Program-made: the position numbers and the translations under genes
Assembly: GCA_900543605.1 (NCBI GenBank)
Contig: UQSK01000007.1
Location: 1-54,475, forward strand
DNA length: 54,475 nucleotides
Direction of reading: 5' to 3'
DNA from: an uncultured Collinsella sp.
GTDB taxonomy: Bacteria > Actinomycetota > Coriobacteriia > Coriobacteriales > Coriobacteriaceae
Part shown: positions 18,835 to 28,296 of the stretch, in pieces
How the letters are laid out: each line of letters starts with the position of its first letter
How positions within the stretch are numbered: position 1 is the first letter of the stretch
Notes under the pieces: generated by a model
Seen by the model: only the letters and a program-made list of their open reading frames with translations
What the model was told of the DNA's origin: nothing
Databases searched by the model: none

Positions 18835-20055
18835 GTGGGTAACCACTTCCGTACCTCCGGTGCGGGCGATGATGCCCCCAAGACGCAGGCAGGCGTCCAG
18901 GGCAGTCGTTTCGCCACTCCGGATTCAGAGGGCCAGCCTGTTGCTCAGGCCCCCGCTCAGCCGGCAGATCAGGCACAGCCGGCATCCGATCCCTTTGCCT
19001 ACAATCCCACCAGCGATGTCGCGCTTTCCGGCACGGCGGGTTTTGAACCCGTTCAGGCCGTGACCGCTCGCGTGGAGCAGCCTCAGGCTGGCGCCGCCAC
19101 GCCGCAGCCTACCATGGCCGGCATTCCCGACCCCATGGCCCCTGCGACGCCGGCTCCTCAGTCTGCGCAGTCCGGTCTCTTTGCCGCTATTCCCGACCCC
19201 ACGCAGCCTGCTGCCCCGGTGGTCGAGAGCGATCAGGCCGCCGAGGTCGCAAGCCTCGATAACGCGCTCAACAACCCCGATTTTACGTCGGTGTTTGCGC
19301 CCATCGATCCGCAGGCCAGCCGCAAGAAGATGGCCAAGCAGGCCGGTGTCGAGCCCGTCATCCTTATGGAGCATGTCACCAAGATCTATCCGGCACAGCC
19401 CAACAAGCCTGCACTCGACGACATCAACATCGAGATCTATCCGGGCGAGTTCGTCTTCCTGGTCGGTCACTCCGGCTCGGGTAAGACCACGCTGCTGTCG
19501 ACGCTCAACCGCGACGTCAAGCCGACGAGCGGCCGCATCCTGGTTGCCGGTCAGGACCTCATGAAGATCAAGAACCGCAAGGTTCCGTTCCTGCGCCGCC
19601 AGATTGGCGCCGTGTTCCAGGACTTTAAGCTTCTGCCGCAAAAGACCGCCTACGAAAACGTGGCGTTTGCCCTGCAGTGCATCGGCAAGCCCAAGGGCGT
19701 CATTCGCAGCCAGGTGCCCGAGGTGCTGCGCCTGGTCGGTCTGGCCGATCAGATGGACTCGCTGCCCGACCAGCTTTCCGGTGGCGAGCAGCAGCGCGTT
19801 GCCGTCGCCCGTGCTATGGTCAACCGTCCGCCGCTGCTGATCTGCGACGAGCCCACGGGCAACCTCGACCCGGCGATCTCGCTGGGCATCATGAAACTGC
19901 TTGAGCGTATTAACCGCACCGGCACCACCGTGATCGTCGCCACGCACGACCGCGAGATGGTCGATAGCATGCACCGTCGCGTGATCGCCCTCGAGGGCGG
20001 CCACGTCATCCGCGACCAGGAGAGGGGAGGTTACGGCAACTATGGCACCAACTAA
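18835..20055 (+). CDS. ftsE: Cell division ATP-binding protein FtsE with long disordered N-terminal extension
   Basis: FtsE is the ATPase of the FtsEX complex, which controls peptidoglycan hydrolases at the division septum. The ABC domain begins near residue 176 (ILMEHVTKIYP). Walker A GHSGSGKT is at 211-218, the signature LSGGEQQRVAVARAM near 315, and Walker B LLICDEPTGNLDP follows. FtsE is usually about 225 residues. Here 406 residues are read, and the first 175 are low-complexity and rich in Ala, Pro, Gln and Asp, with no membrane segment. The start is a GTG at 18835 after AAGGAG; no later start with a ribosome site lies close to the ABC domain. The tail overlaps ftsX by 14 bp, so the two are translationally coupled. 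Confidence 0.93.
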   Translation: MGNHFRTSGAGDDAPKTQAGVQGSRFATPDSEGQPVAQAPAQPADQAQPASDPFAYNPTSDVALSGTAGFEPVQAVTARVEQPQAGAATPQPTMAGIPDPMAPATPAPQSAQSGLFAAIPDPTQPAAPVVESDQAAEVASLDNALNNPDFTSVFAPIDPQASRKKMAKQAGVEPVILMEHVTKIYPAQPNKPALDDINIEIYPGEFVFLVGHSGSGKTTLLSTLNRDVKPTSGRILVAGQDLMKIKNRKVPFLRRQIGAVFQDFKLLPQKTAYENVAFALQCIGKPKGVIRSQVPEVLRLVGLADQMDSLPDQLSGGEQQRVAVARAMVNRPPLLICDEPTGNLDPAISLGIMKLLERINRTGTTVIVATHDREMVDSMHRRVIALEGGHVIRDQERGGYGNYGTN

Positions 20056-20962
20056 CGTGGGCTACTCCTTCAAAGAGGCAATCAGCCACTTCTTCCGTAA
20101 CTGGACTACCTCGCTCGGCGCCGTCATCACGATCTTCCTTTCGCTGTTTATCATCGGCCTGTTCATCATGGGCTCTGCGATGCTGAACTCCGTGATCGGC
20201 ACCGTCGAGGATCAGGTTGTCATCAACGCGTTCATTAGCGATGACGCCGATCAGGCTGATGTTCAGGCTTTTGAGGCCGAGCTTAAGACGTGGAATAACG
20301 TCAAGTCCGTGACCTATAAGGACAAGGACGACGCGCTGGCCGAGTATACGAGCAAGATGTCGGGCAACGCCGACGCCACCATGAGCGCGCTCGATGGCCA
20401 GAACCCGCTGCCGGCTTCCTTCGCTATTGAGATGGACGATCCGTCCAAGGTCGAGAGCACGGCAAAGAAGCTCAAGAAGGATGCCGATTTCCAGAAGATC
20501 GCGGATGACGGCGACGTCAACGCGAGCGTGCTGTACGGCCAGGAGGAAGTGAGCCGCCTGTTCCAGGTGACCAACTACATCCGCATCGCCGCCGTGGTGC
20601 TCGTTGGCCTGCTGACTTTTATCGCGTTCATCTTTATCAACAACACGATTCGCCTGTCCATTACGGCGCGTCGTCGTGAGATTGCGATTATGCGTCTGGT
20701 CGGCGCCAGCAACGGCTTCATTCGTGGCCCGTTTATCACCGAGGGCGTACTGCAGGCCATTTTGGGCTCGCTGCTTTCCATCGGCGTTCTGGAGCTGCTG
20801 CGCAATCTGATGATTCCGCGTTTGCAGGAGAGCATCGGCTGGATGTCGTTTGCCCTGCCGATGCAGTACTACCTGGTGACCTATGCTGCGCTGATTCTGG
20901 TCGGCGTGATTATCGGCCTCTTTGGTTCTGCCATCGCCATGCGTCGCTACCTGCGCGTGTAG
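20042..20962 (+). CDS. ftsX: Cell division protein FtsX
   Basis: The 306-residue membrane partner of FtsE. A first transmembrane segment is near residues 25-50 and is followed by the extracytoplasmic domain (about 55-170) that contacts hydrolases. Three more membrane segments follow near 180-205, 235-255 and 275-300, giving the usual four. The conserved TARRREIAIMRLVGAS loop marks the FtsX/MacB family. Overlap with ftsE by 14 bp fits obligate co-expression. No peptidoglycan hydrolase gene lies beside it, unlike many Gram-positives, so the regulated enzyme is elsewhere. Confidence 0.94.
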   Translation: MAPTNVGYSFKEAISHFFRNWTTSLGAVITIFLSLFIIGLFIMGSAMLNSVIGTVEDQVVINAFISDDADQADVQAFEAELKTWNNVKSVTYKDKDDALAEYTSKMSGNADATMSALDGQNPLPASFAIEMDDPSKVESTAKKLKKDADFQKIADDGDVNASVLYGQEEVSRLFQVTNYIRIAAVVLVGLLTFIAFIFINNTIRLSITARRREIAIMRLVGASNGFIRGPFITEGVLQAILGSLLSIGVLELLRNLMIPRLQESIGWMSFALPMQYYLVTYAALILVGVIIGLFGSAIAMRRYLRV

Positions 20963-20985
20963 GCATGCCTGGAATTCATCCCTTC

Positions 20986-21020
20986 CAACGGGTCGTCTCT
21001 TATGGGGCGGCCCGTTTTTT
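20986..21020 (+). terminator. Intrinsic terminator after ftsX
   Basis: AACGGG..CG (20987-20995) pairs with CG..CCCGTT (21008-21016), followed by a T-run. Confidence 0.9.
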
Positions 21021-21097
21021 GATCCCTAGGGGACGGCAGGAAAGCGAATCATTTGGGTAGACTCTTTGGAGTTCGCAATCGATAGTTAGGAGGCGCC

Positions 21098-23233
21098 ATG
21101 GGGCGCAATAACAAGCATAAGCGTGGAGCTCGCAATAAGCGCGGGCCGGTGCGCAGCGAACGCCGTCCGAGCCTGACCGGGCGCGTGCAGCTCCATGAGC
21201 ACAGTGCCTATGTCATAACCGAGAATGGCGACTACAAGGTCATGGGTCGCGGCAAGCGTGAGATCATGGACGGCGATACCGTTGCCGTGAGCATTAAGAA
21301 TAGCCCGCATGGCGAGCGTCGCGCCGTGATCGAGGGCGTAGTTGAGCGCGCAGCCATAAGCGTGGTGGGTACGTACCAGACCGCCGGTCCGCTCGGTGTG
21401 ATCGAGCCGCTCGATTCGCGCTTGAAGGCCGACTTCTTCATTTTGCCCGAGGATACCTCGGCGGATCGTCTGAGTGTCCACCCGGGTGATGCCGTTGTCG
21501 CGCGCATTTTGACCTACCCGACGCGCCTGGAATCGGGCACTGTGACGATCGAACGCCGCATTGGCGGAGATGACGCGCCCGATTTGGGCGTTCAATATGT
21601 GATGGCGCGTTACGGCTATACCGATAGCTATCCCGAGGCCGCGCTGGACGAGGCCGAGGGGCTTTCGCTCGATGTGTCCGCGGCGCTTAAGGACCCGCTC
21701 CGCCGCGATCTGCGCGACCGCTTTGTCATCACGATCGACCCGGTCGACGCGCGCGACTTTGACGATGCCATTTCGTTGGAGCGCACGCCCGAGGGTGGCT
21801 ACAAGCTGGGTGTGCATATCGCCGACGTTTCACACTATGTGGCTTGGGACGGGCATATCGATCTTGAGGCTCGCCATCGTACGACATCGGTGTATCTGGC
21901 CGATCGCGTGCTTCCCATGCTGCCCGAACGCCTGTCCTGTGACCTGTGCTCGCTTCGCCCTGACGAGGACCGTCTTGCGTTTACCGTCGATATCGAGCTC
22001 GATGCGCAGGGTCGCGTGCGGCATTACGATCCGTATTCCAGCGTGATTCGCTCGCGTGTGCGTATGGACTATGACGGCGCCGAGGCGCTGCTGGTGCGTG
22101 CCGGCGCGGTTGAGTATTCGGTGCTGGAGGGTGCAGCCGAGGATGTTGCGGCTGCCGAGACCTCGCGCGAGGAAGCGCTTGAGCGCGGTCTTGCGTGCGA
22201 GGAGGCCGCCCGCGGCTACAACATCGACCTCGGCGATTTCCTTGTCGCCGCTAACGAACTCGCCGAACTTCGCCGTCGTATTCGTCGCGCCCGCGGCTCA
22301 GTCGATTTTGACACAGCCGAGATTCGCGCTCTATTGGATGAGGACGGAGTGCCCGTGCAGATTGTGGCGCGTGAGCGTTCGTGTGCCACGTCGCTTATCG
22401 AGGAAGCCATGCTGCTCGCCAACGAGTGCGTTGCAGAGTGGCTGGCAGACCGTGATATCGAGGTCTGCTATCGTGTGCATGAGGATCCGAGCCCCGATAG
22501 CCTGCACGGTGCTGCCGTTGCGCTGGCGCAGCTAGGCATCATCGACGATCGCCGTGCTGCCGGTATTGCCCTGGGGAGCCCCGATGAGCTGCAGGCTGCA
22601 GTTGATGCTGCCGCCGGTACGGCCAACGCACCGCTCGTCAACACGCTGCTTCTGCGCAGCATGCAGCGCGCGCTGTACAAGCCGCGCAACGAGGGCCACT
22701 TTGCGCTCGCCGCGCCGTGCTACTGTCACTTTACGAGTCCCATCCGTCGCTACCCCGATCTAGTGGTGCACCGCGTGCTCAAACTGCAGTTGGCCTATGA
22801 GCAGCTCGGCGGCAAGGACGCCTTGGTCCGTACGCCGCGGCTGATCGGCAAGGGGCGTGAGTCGCTGCCGCGCATTCTGCCGCAGATCTGCCGCGCATGT
22901 AGCGATGCCGAGCGCGCGGCAGATGCCGCCAGCCATGCGACGCAAAAGATCAAGATTGCCCAGTACTATGAGGACCGTCTGGGTGAGCGCTATGCCGGAA
23001 CCGTCTCGTGGGTTAGCAGCATGGGCCTCTTTGTGCGCTTGGACCTAACACAGGTCGAGGGCCTGGTTTCAATTAAGAGCCTGGGCAACGAGTGGTTCGA
23101 GTTCGACGAGGACGCGCTTACGCTGACGGGCGCCGACACGGGGACTCGCTATGAACTGGGCCAGCGCGTGATTATCGAGGTCTCGCGCGTCAATACCACG
23201 CGTGGACACTTGGACTTTAAGCTTATCCATTAG
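21098..23233 (+). CDS. rnr: Ribonuclease R
   Basis: A 3'-5' exoribonuclease of the RNB family that degrades structured RNA and works with SmpB/tmRNA in ribosome rescue; smpB is at 31843 in this window. The 711 residues start with a basic leader (GRNNKHKRGARNKRGP) and then cold-shock-like OB domains. The RNB catalytic block IDPVDARDFDDAISLE carries the four Asp residues. C-terminal S1 domain: RYAGTVSWVSSMGLFVRLD and GHLDFKL. The ATG follows AGGAGGCGCC. The length is within the RNase R range. A GC-rich hairpin at 23259-23290 follows. Confidence 0.95.
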   Translation: MGRNNKHKRGARNKRGPVRSERRPSLTGRVQLHEHSAYVITENGDYKVMGRGKREIMDGDTVAVSIKNSPHGERRAVIEGVVERAAISVVGTYQTAGPLGVIEPLDSRLKADFFILPEDTSADRLSVHPGDAVVARILTYPTRLESGTVTIERRIGGDDAPDLGVQYVMARYGYTDSYPEAALDEAEGLSLDVSAALKDPLRRDLRDRFVITIDPVDARDFDDAISLERTPEGGYKLGVHIADVSHYVAWDGHIDLEARHRTTSVYLADRVLPMLPERLSCDLCSLRPDEDRLAFTVDIELDAQGRVRHYDPYSSVIRSRVRMDYDGAEALLVRAGAVEYSVLEGAAEDVAAAETSREEALERGLACEEAARGYNIDLGDFLVAANELAELRRRIRRARGSVDFDTAEIRALLDEDGVPVQIVARERSCATSLIEEAMLLANECVAEWLADRDIEVCYRVHEDPSPDSLHGAAVALAQLGIIDDRRAAGIALGSPDELQAAVDAAAGTANAPLVNTLLLRSMQRALYKPRNEGHFALAAPCYCHFTSPIRRYPDLVVHRVLKLQLAYEQLGGKDALVRTPRLIGKGRESLPRILPQICRACSDAERAADAASHATQKIKIAQYYEDRLGERYAGTVSWVSSMGLFVRLDLTQVEGLVSIKSLGNEWFEFDEDALTLTGADTGTRYELGQRVIIEVSRVNTTRGHLDFKLIH

Positions 23234-23258
23234 CTAAATCCCGACTCATGGTGGGGGA

Positions 23259-23293
23259 GCGGAGGGCGGTCTTTCGGGGTCGCCCTCCGCATT
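23259..23293 (+). terminator. Terminator-like hairpin after rnr
   Basis: GCGGAGGGCG (23259-23268) is perfectly complementary to CGCCCTCCGC (23281-23290). Only a short T-run follows, so termination may be partial. Confidence 0.65.
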
Positions 23294-23352
23294 TGAATAG
23301 TGGCTACCTTGCCGTCTGCTCGGCCGCCCGCTTACCTGCTATTTGAGAGGTA

Positions 23353-23390
23353 AAACCTACCAAAATAAACCTGTCCCTTTTGGCAGGTTT
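23353..23390. repeat. Family-B palindromic repeat before the recombinase gene
   Basis: AAACCTACCAAAA pairs with TTTTGGCAGGTTT (one mismatch) around TAAACCTGTCCC. The same core and stem type occur at 11147-11181. Confidence 0.8.
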
Positions 23391-23409
23391 ACAAGAAAGC
23401 GGGGATGAG

Positions 23410-24015
23410 ATGGCGACGGTGTACGGGTATGCGCGGGTGAGTTCGCGCGATCAGAATCTGAATCGGCAGCTGGATGCGCTGGGCGCCTATGGCGTGGGCT
23501 CAGCGAATATTTATGCCGACCATGCGAGCGGCAAGGACTTCGATCGACCGCATTATCGCGAGCTGTTGCACGTCCTGGGAGACGGGGACGTGCTGGTGGT
23601 GCTTTCTATCGACCGACTTGGTCGTAATTACTCCGAGATTCTTGAGGAATGGCGACGCATTACCAAGGAGCTCGGGGTTGCCATTGTGGTATTGGACATG
23701 CCATTGCTTGACACGCGCGCTAGGGCCAGCGGCGCGCCGGATGTGACCAACACCCTGATTGCCGATATTGTGCTGCAACTGCTGAGCTACGTGGCGCAGG
23801 TGGAGCGCGAGAATATCCATCGGCGCCAGGCGGAGGGAATTGCAGCGGCGCGGGCGCGAGGGGTTCGTTTCGGTCGACCTCGCAAGCCGTGCCCTCCTCA
23901 GTTTGAGCTGGTGCGCGATAGCTATGAGGCAGGCGATATTACCCGCAGCCAGGCAGCAAAGTGCCTGGGCGTGTGCGTGGGGACGTTCGATCGCTGGATG
24001 CGCGAGGCGGGGTAG
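23410..24015 (+). CDS. Serine recombinase of the resolvase/invertase family
   Basis: A 201-residue site-specific recombinase. The N-terminal catalytic domain has YGYARVSSRDQN with the nucleophilic Ser and LSIDRLGRN with active-site Arg residues. The long E helix (LLSYVAQVERENIHRRQAEGI) leads to a short C-terminal helix-turn-helix (DITRSQAAKCLGVCVGTFDRW). Size and order match Tn3 resolvases and DNA invertases such as Hin. No transposon, partner transposase or obvious res site flanks it, so its role (inversion switch, dimer resolution, relic) is open. The start is the ATG at 23410; the in-frame extension upstream runs into the family-B palindrome. Confidence 0.9.
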   Translation: MATVYGYARVSSRDQNLNRQLDALGAYGVGSANIYADHASGKDFDRPHYRELLHVLGDGDVLVVLSIDRLGRNYSEILEEWRRITKELGVAIVVLDMPLLDTRARASGAPDVTNTLIADIVLQLLSYVAQVERENIHRRQAEGIAAARARGVRFGRPRKPCPPQFELVRDSYEAGDITRSQAAKCLGVCVGTFDRWMREAG

Positions 24016-24119
24016 GGGTTTGCGTCGCTTTGTCGCTTCCTGTTGCGATTCAAATTTTGATACGGTGACGATGCCATTTGGGGCTACACTCGCTGATATT
24101 CAAAAAAGGAGGTTGGCCC

Positions 24120-24701
24120 TTGGCGCGCGTAAAACAAATAATCGGATGGACCGCAATTGTTCTGTTCGTTGCAACGCTGGCGGGCATCTGGGTGCTGACG
24201 GAGCAAAATGCGGTGGAGACGTCGTTGCTGAGCGAGTCCACCGCGCGTGTGGTGGAGGGTCAGGCTACGGGCGTTCAGGCTGCTGATGCCACAGGTGAAG
24301 CCCAGACAGAGAACGGAATGACCGGGGGCGCCGATTCGGCTGCCTCGAATGTCCGGTCTGGCCGACTTGCTTCCATTCGCATGTGGGTGGGCACAAACGT
24401 CCGTCGCGTTGCCCATACCGTAGAGTTTTTCTTCGTCGGATTATTCGCCTCCGTGGTCGTGGTTTGCCTTTCCAGGCATCCGTGGAGCGTATGCTCCCGT
24501 TGCGTGCCCGTATTGCTCTTTTGCGCCGCCTGCTCCGTTGGCGATCAGGTGCATAAGATCTTTGTTCCCGGCAGGCATTTCGACGTTATCGATTTAGGAT
24601 TCGATGCTGCGGGCTATGTCACCGCCATGCTGTTGGTATTGCTGGCAGCGGCGTTGGTGCGCCATGCGACTCGGCCGATCGGCGCCCATGCGAGGCGCTA
24701 G
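24120..24701 (+). CDS. VanZ-like membrane protein
   Basis: A 193-residue membrane protein. The first membrane segment (IIGWTAIVLFVATLAGIWVL) is followed by an unusual low-complexity, probably extracytoplasmic, loop of about 55 residues. VanZ-like helices follow: HTVEFFFVGLFA, then SVGDQVHKIFVPGRHFDVID and GYVTAMLLVLLA. The Asp/His/Pro-Gly-Arg pattern is the VanZ hallmark. VanZ proteins give low-level teicoplanin resistance in enterococci, but most homologues have unknown roles. TTG at 24120 is chosen because AAGGAGG (24106-24112) sits seven bases before it; an upstream TTG lacks a ribosome site. Confidence 0.82.
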   Translation: MARVKQIIGWTAIVLFVATLAGIWVLTEQNAVETSLLSESTARVVEGQATGVQAADATGEAQTENGMTGGADSAASNVRSGRLASIRMWVGTNVRRVAHTVEFFFVGLFASVVVVCLSRHPWSVCSRCVPVLLFCAACSVGDQVHKIFVPGRHFDVIDLGFDAAGYVTAMLLVLLAAALVRHATRPIGAHARR

Positions 24702-24782
24702 CCGGTAACAAACCCGTTTCTGATAATGCAACCTCGTTGAATTATTTTGTGTCGCGCGTATTTCCGAGCGGTCGGATTTGAG

Positions 24783-24809
24783 GGGCGAGCGGTAGAACGC
24801 TCGCCCTTT
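24783..24809 (+). terminator. Intrinsic terminator after the VanZ-like gene
   Basis: GGGCGAGCG (24783-24791) pairs with CGCTCGCCC (24798-24806), followed by TTT. Confidence 0.8.
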
Positions 24810-24858
24810 GTGCGCCACGATGCGGCACAATGTACCGCAACAGCTGTTTGTATCCGGT

Positions 24859-24871
24859 ACGAATCGTTCGT
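24859..24871. promoter_or_regulatory. Candidate MurR operator
   Basis: ACGAATCGTTCGT is a perfect dyad (ACGAA-TCG-TTCGT) 34 bp upstream of the murR start. Position and symmetry suit an autoregulatory site for the RpiR-type regulator; the assignment is inference. Confidence 0.4.
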
Positions 24872-24905
24872 TGGTCTTTAATTCTTCTCAACGGAGGTGT
24901 TTGAG

Positions 24906-25757
24906 ATGGCAAACGGATTGCTTTTGCGGCTTCGCGAGCGTGAGCTCAGCGCGAGCCCGGCGGAACGCAATGTCATCGCATATGTAAGCGCTCATCCGCA
25001 CGAGGTGGTCGGGCTGTCCGTCCGCGGTCTTGCCGATGTCACGTTCTCCTCGCCCTCGAGCATTTTGCGCTTTTGCAAGCGTTTGGGTTTTGCGGGCTAC
25101 AAGGAGTTCCAGCGCGAACTGATTGCCGAGCTGGCGCTCTTAGGCGACAAGAAAGACGTAGCCCTCGAGGACATCTCCATGGATGACAGCGTCGAACGTA
25201 TCGTGGGGAAGGTGATGAAAAGCAACGTGCGCACGATCGAGGCGACGGCGCGAACGCTCGATTACACCGTCTTGGAGCGATGCGCGGCCCGTCTTAAGCG
25301 GGCACGCGCGGTCAATCTGTTCGGTATCGGTGCCTCTCGTTTGGTCGCACACGATCTGGCGCAAAAGCTCATGCGTGTCGACAAAGAGTGCCATCTGTAC
25401 GACGACTGGCATGATCAGCTCTTGTGTGCCAAGAACATGCATGAGGGCGATATGGCAATCGCCTTTAGCTACTCGGGCTTGACGCAAGAGGTGCTGGACT
25501 GCACCGCCGAGGCTCAACGTCACAACTGTCCCGTTGTGGCCGTTACCAAAGTAGATGGATCATCCAAGCTTGCCACCATGGCCGATGCCGTGCTCGGCGT
25601 CGCCGCGAGTGAACCCTTGGTCCGCAGCGGTGCCATGGCTTCGCGTATGGCCCAGCTTATGGTTGTCGATGCCCTGTACGCTGCTTACGTTGCCAGCGAC
25701 TACGAACGGGCGACGCATGTCATAAAGCAAAACTACATCGAGAAACAGGAAAGATGA
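24906..25757 (+). CDS. murR: RpiR/MurR family transcriptional regulator
   Basis: A 283-residue regulator with an N-terminal HTH_6 domain (LSVRGLADVTFSSPSSILRFCKRLGFAGYKEFQ) and a C-terminal SIS sugar-phosphate-binding domain (VNLFGIGASRLVAHDLAQKL, AIAFSYSGLTQEVLD). As first gene of murR-murQ-murP-mupG it is the probable repressor or activator of the cluster, responding to N-acetylmuramic acid 6-phosphate. ATG 24906 has GGAGG at 24893-24897; a GTG three codons earlier overlaps that site and is less likely. It is followed immediately by murQ. Confidence 0.9.
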   Translation: MANGLLLRLRERELSASPAERNVIAYVSAHPHEVVGLSVRGLADVTFSSPSSILRFCKRLGFAGYKEFQRELIAELALLGDKKDVALEDISMDDSVERIVGKVMKSNVRTIEATARTLDYTVLERCAARLKRARAVNLFGIGASRLVAHDLAQKLMRVDKECHLYDDWHDQLLCAKNMHEGDMAIAFSYSGLTQEVLDCTAEAQRHNCPVVAVTKVDGSSKLATMADAVLGVAASEPLVRSGAMASRMAQLMVVDALYAAYVASDYERATHVIKQNYIEKQER

Positions 25758-25767
25758 GGTGAATGAA

Positions 25768-26691
<924 letters not shown>

Positions 26692-26748
26692 GTGCACGGC
26701 GTGAGCTGATATGACATCTAGACGAGATACCCAATACAAGGAGGAGTT

Positions 26749-28179
26749 ATGACGAACAAAGAGCTGGCTCAAAAGCTGCTGGACCTTTTGGGCGGTAAAG
26801 ACAACGTGCTCGCAAACGCGGCGTGCATGACGCGCCTGCGCGTGACCGTCAAAGACACGGGCAACGTCGACACGGAGGGTATTAAGGCGCTCGACGGCGT
26901 GATGGGCCTGGTCGAGGACGACACGATGCAGATCGTGCTGGGTCCGGGCAAGGTGAATAAGGTGCTCGAGGAGTTCTCCAAGCTCACCGGCCTTGCGAAA
27001 GGCGTTGCCGACGAGAGCGTGGTTGACGCTGCGGCCACAAACAAGGCCGCGCAGAAAGCCAAGTACGAGTCCAAGCCGGTTCAGGCCTTCCTCAAGAAGA
27101 TTTCCAATGTCTTCGTCGCCCTGCTTCCCGGCATCATTGCGGCTGGCCTCATCAACGGTATCTGCAACGTCATTAACGTCTCGACGGCAGGCGCGCTTGC
27201 AGGCGAGTGGTGGTACCAGGGCATTCGTTCCATGGGCTGGGCCCTGTTTGCCTATCTGCCCATCTTGGTGGGCTATAACGCGGCACGTGAGTTTGGTGGC
27301 TCCGCTGCGCTGGGCGGCATCGCCGGCATGATGTGTATCGCCAACAGTGCCATGCCCCTGCTTGCGCCTGGCGCGGCTGATCCTGCCACTGCCATTCTGC
27401 TGCCGCTCACCAATGCGCAGTACAACCCCGCGGCGGGTGGCATGATCGCGGCTCTCATCGCTGGTGCATTTTTTGCCTGGATGGAGCGTCAGATTCGCAA
27501 GGTTATGCCCAACGCACTCGACACGTTCTTGTCCCCGCTGCTGGTGCTCATCATCGGCGCCTTTGCTCTGATGCTCGTCATCCAGCCGGTTGGCGCATGG
27601 CTGACGACTGCCATCTTTAGCGTTTTGACCTTTATCTTCGAGAAACTGGGCGTCCTGGGCGGCTATATCCTGTCGGCAGGCTTCTTGCCGCTGGTGTCCG
27701 TCGGCCTGCATCAGGCGCTCACGCCGATCCACGCTATGCTCAACGATCCCGACGGCGCTACCAAGGGTATCAATTACCTGCTTCCCATCCTTATGATGGC
27801 TGGCGGCGGCCAGGTCGGTGCCGGTTTGGCGCTGTACTTTAAGACCAAGAACGCCAAGCTCAAGAAGTACGTCGCAGAGTCCATTCCCGTTGGAATCCTG
27901 GGTGTGGGCGAGCCTCTGATGTATGCTGTTACGCTGCCGCTCGTTCGTCCGTTTGTGACGGCCTGCCTGGGTGCCGGATTTGGCGGCGCGCTCGCGGCGC
28001 TGCTTCACATCGGCACGGTTTCTCAGGGCGTTTCCGGTCTGTTTGGCCTACTGATCGTTGTTCCTGGCCAGCAGCTCGGCTACGTTGCCGCTATGCTGCT
28101 TGCCTATGCCGCCGGCTTTGTCCTGACGTGGTTCTTTGGCGTCGACGAGCAGAAGATCAACGAGTTCTTTGGCGAGTAG
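26749..28179 (+). CDS. murP: MurNAc-type PTS transporter, EIIBC
   Basis: A sugar phosphotransferase permease of the glucose superfamily, 476 residues. The EIIB domain (1-85) has the phosphorylated Cys26 in AACMTRLRV. After a linker, the EIIC domain (about 105-470) has roughly ten membrane segments, including GAFFAWMERQIRK, LSAGFLPLVSVGLHQALTPIH and GEPLMYAVTLPLVRPF. No EIIA domain is attached, as in E. coli MurP, so a separate EIIA must donate phosphate. The position between murQ and mupG indicates import and 6-phosphorylation of MurNAc or MurNAc-GlcNAc. The ribosome site is AAGGAGG. Confidence 0.9.
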   Translation: MTNKELAQKLLDLLGGKDNVLANAACMTRLRVTVKDTGNVDTEGIKALDGVMGLVEDDTMQIVLGPGKVNKVLEEFSKLTGLAKGVADESVVDAAATNKAAQKAKYESKPVQAFLKKISNVFVALLPGIIAAGLINGICNVINVSTAGALAGEWWYQGIRSMGWALFAYLPILVGYNAAREFGGSAALGGIAGMMCIANSAMPLLAPGAADPATAILLPLTNAQYNPAAGGMIAALIAGAFFAWMERQIRKVMPNALDTFLSPLLVLIIGAFALMLVIQPVGAWLTTAIFSVLTFIFEKLGVLGGYILSAGFLPLVSVGLHQALTPIHAMLNDPDGATKGINYLLPILMMAGGGQVGAGLALYFKTKNAKLKKYVAESIPVGILGVGEPLMYAVTLPLVRPFVTACLGAGFGGALAALLHIGTVSQGVSGLFGLLIVVPGQQLGYVAAMLLAYAAGFVLTWFFGVDEQKINEFFGE

Positions 28180-28246
28180 TTTGATATCGCGAGCCGTGTT
28201 GCTCGGGGCTCGCGGTGCGCGGCAGATTTCTTGATGCTATGGTTGT

Positions 28247-28280
28247 GCCGGCGGGGCTAACTGCTCCGCCGGCCTTTTTT
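28247..28280 (+). terminator. Terminator-like hairpin between murP and mupG
   Basis: GCCGGCGGGGC (28247-28257) pairs with GC-CCGCCGGC, followed by six T. The T-run is directly joined to the AAAGGAG ribosome site of mupG, so read-through here would set the mupG level. Confidence 0.85.
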
Positions 28281-28296
28281 AAAGGAGCGTTGAAGC

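Noticed and set aside
18599..18985. A 128-codon minus-strand frame over the 18.6-kb palindrome
   Set aside because: It spans the giant hairpin and the ftsE start; coding signal absent and no ribosome site.
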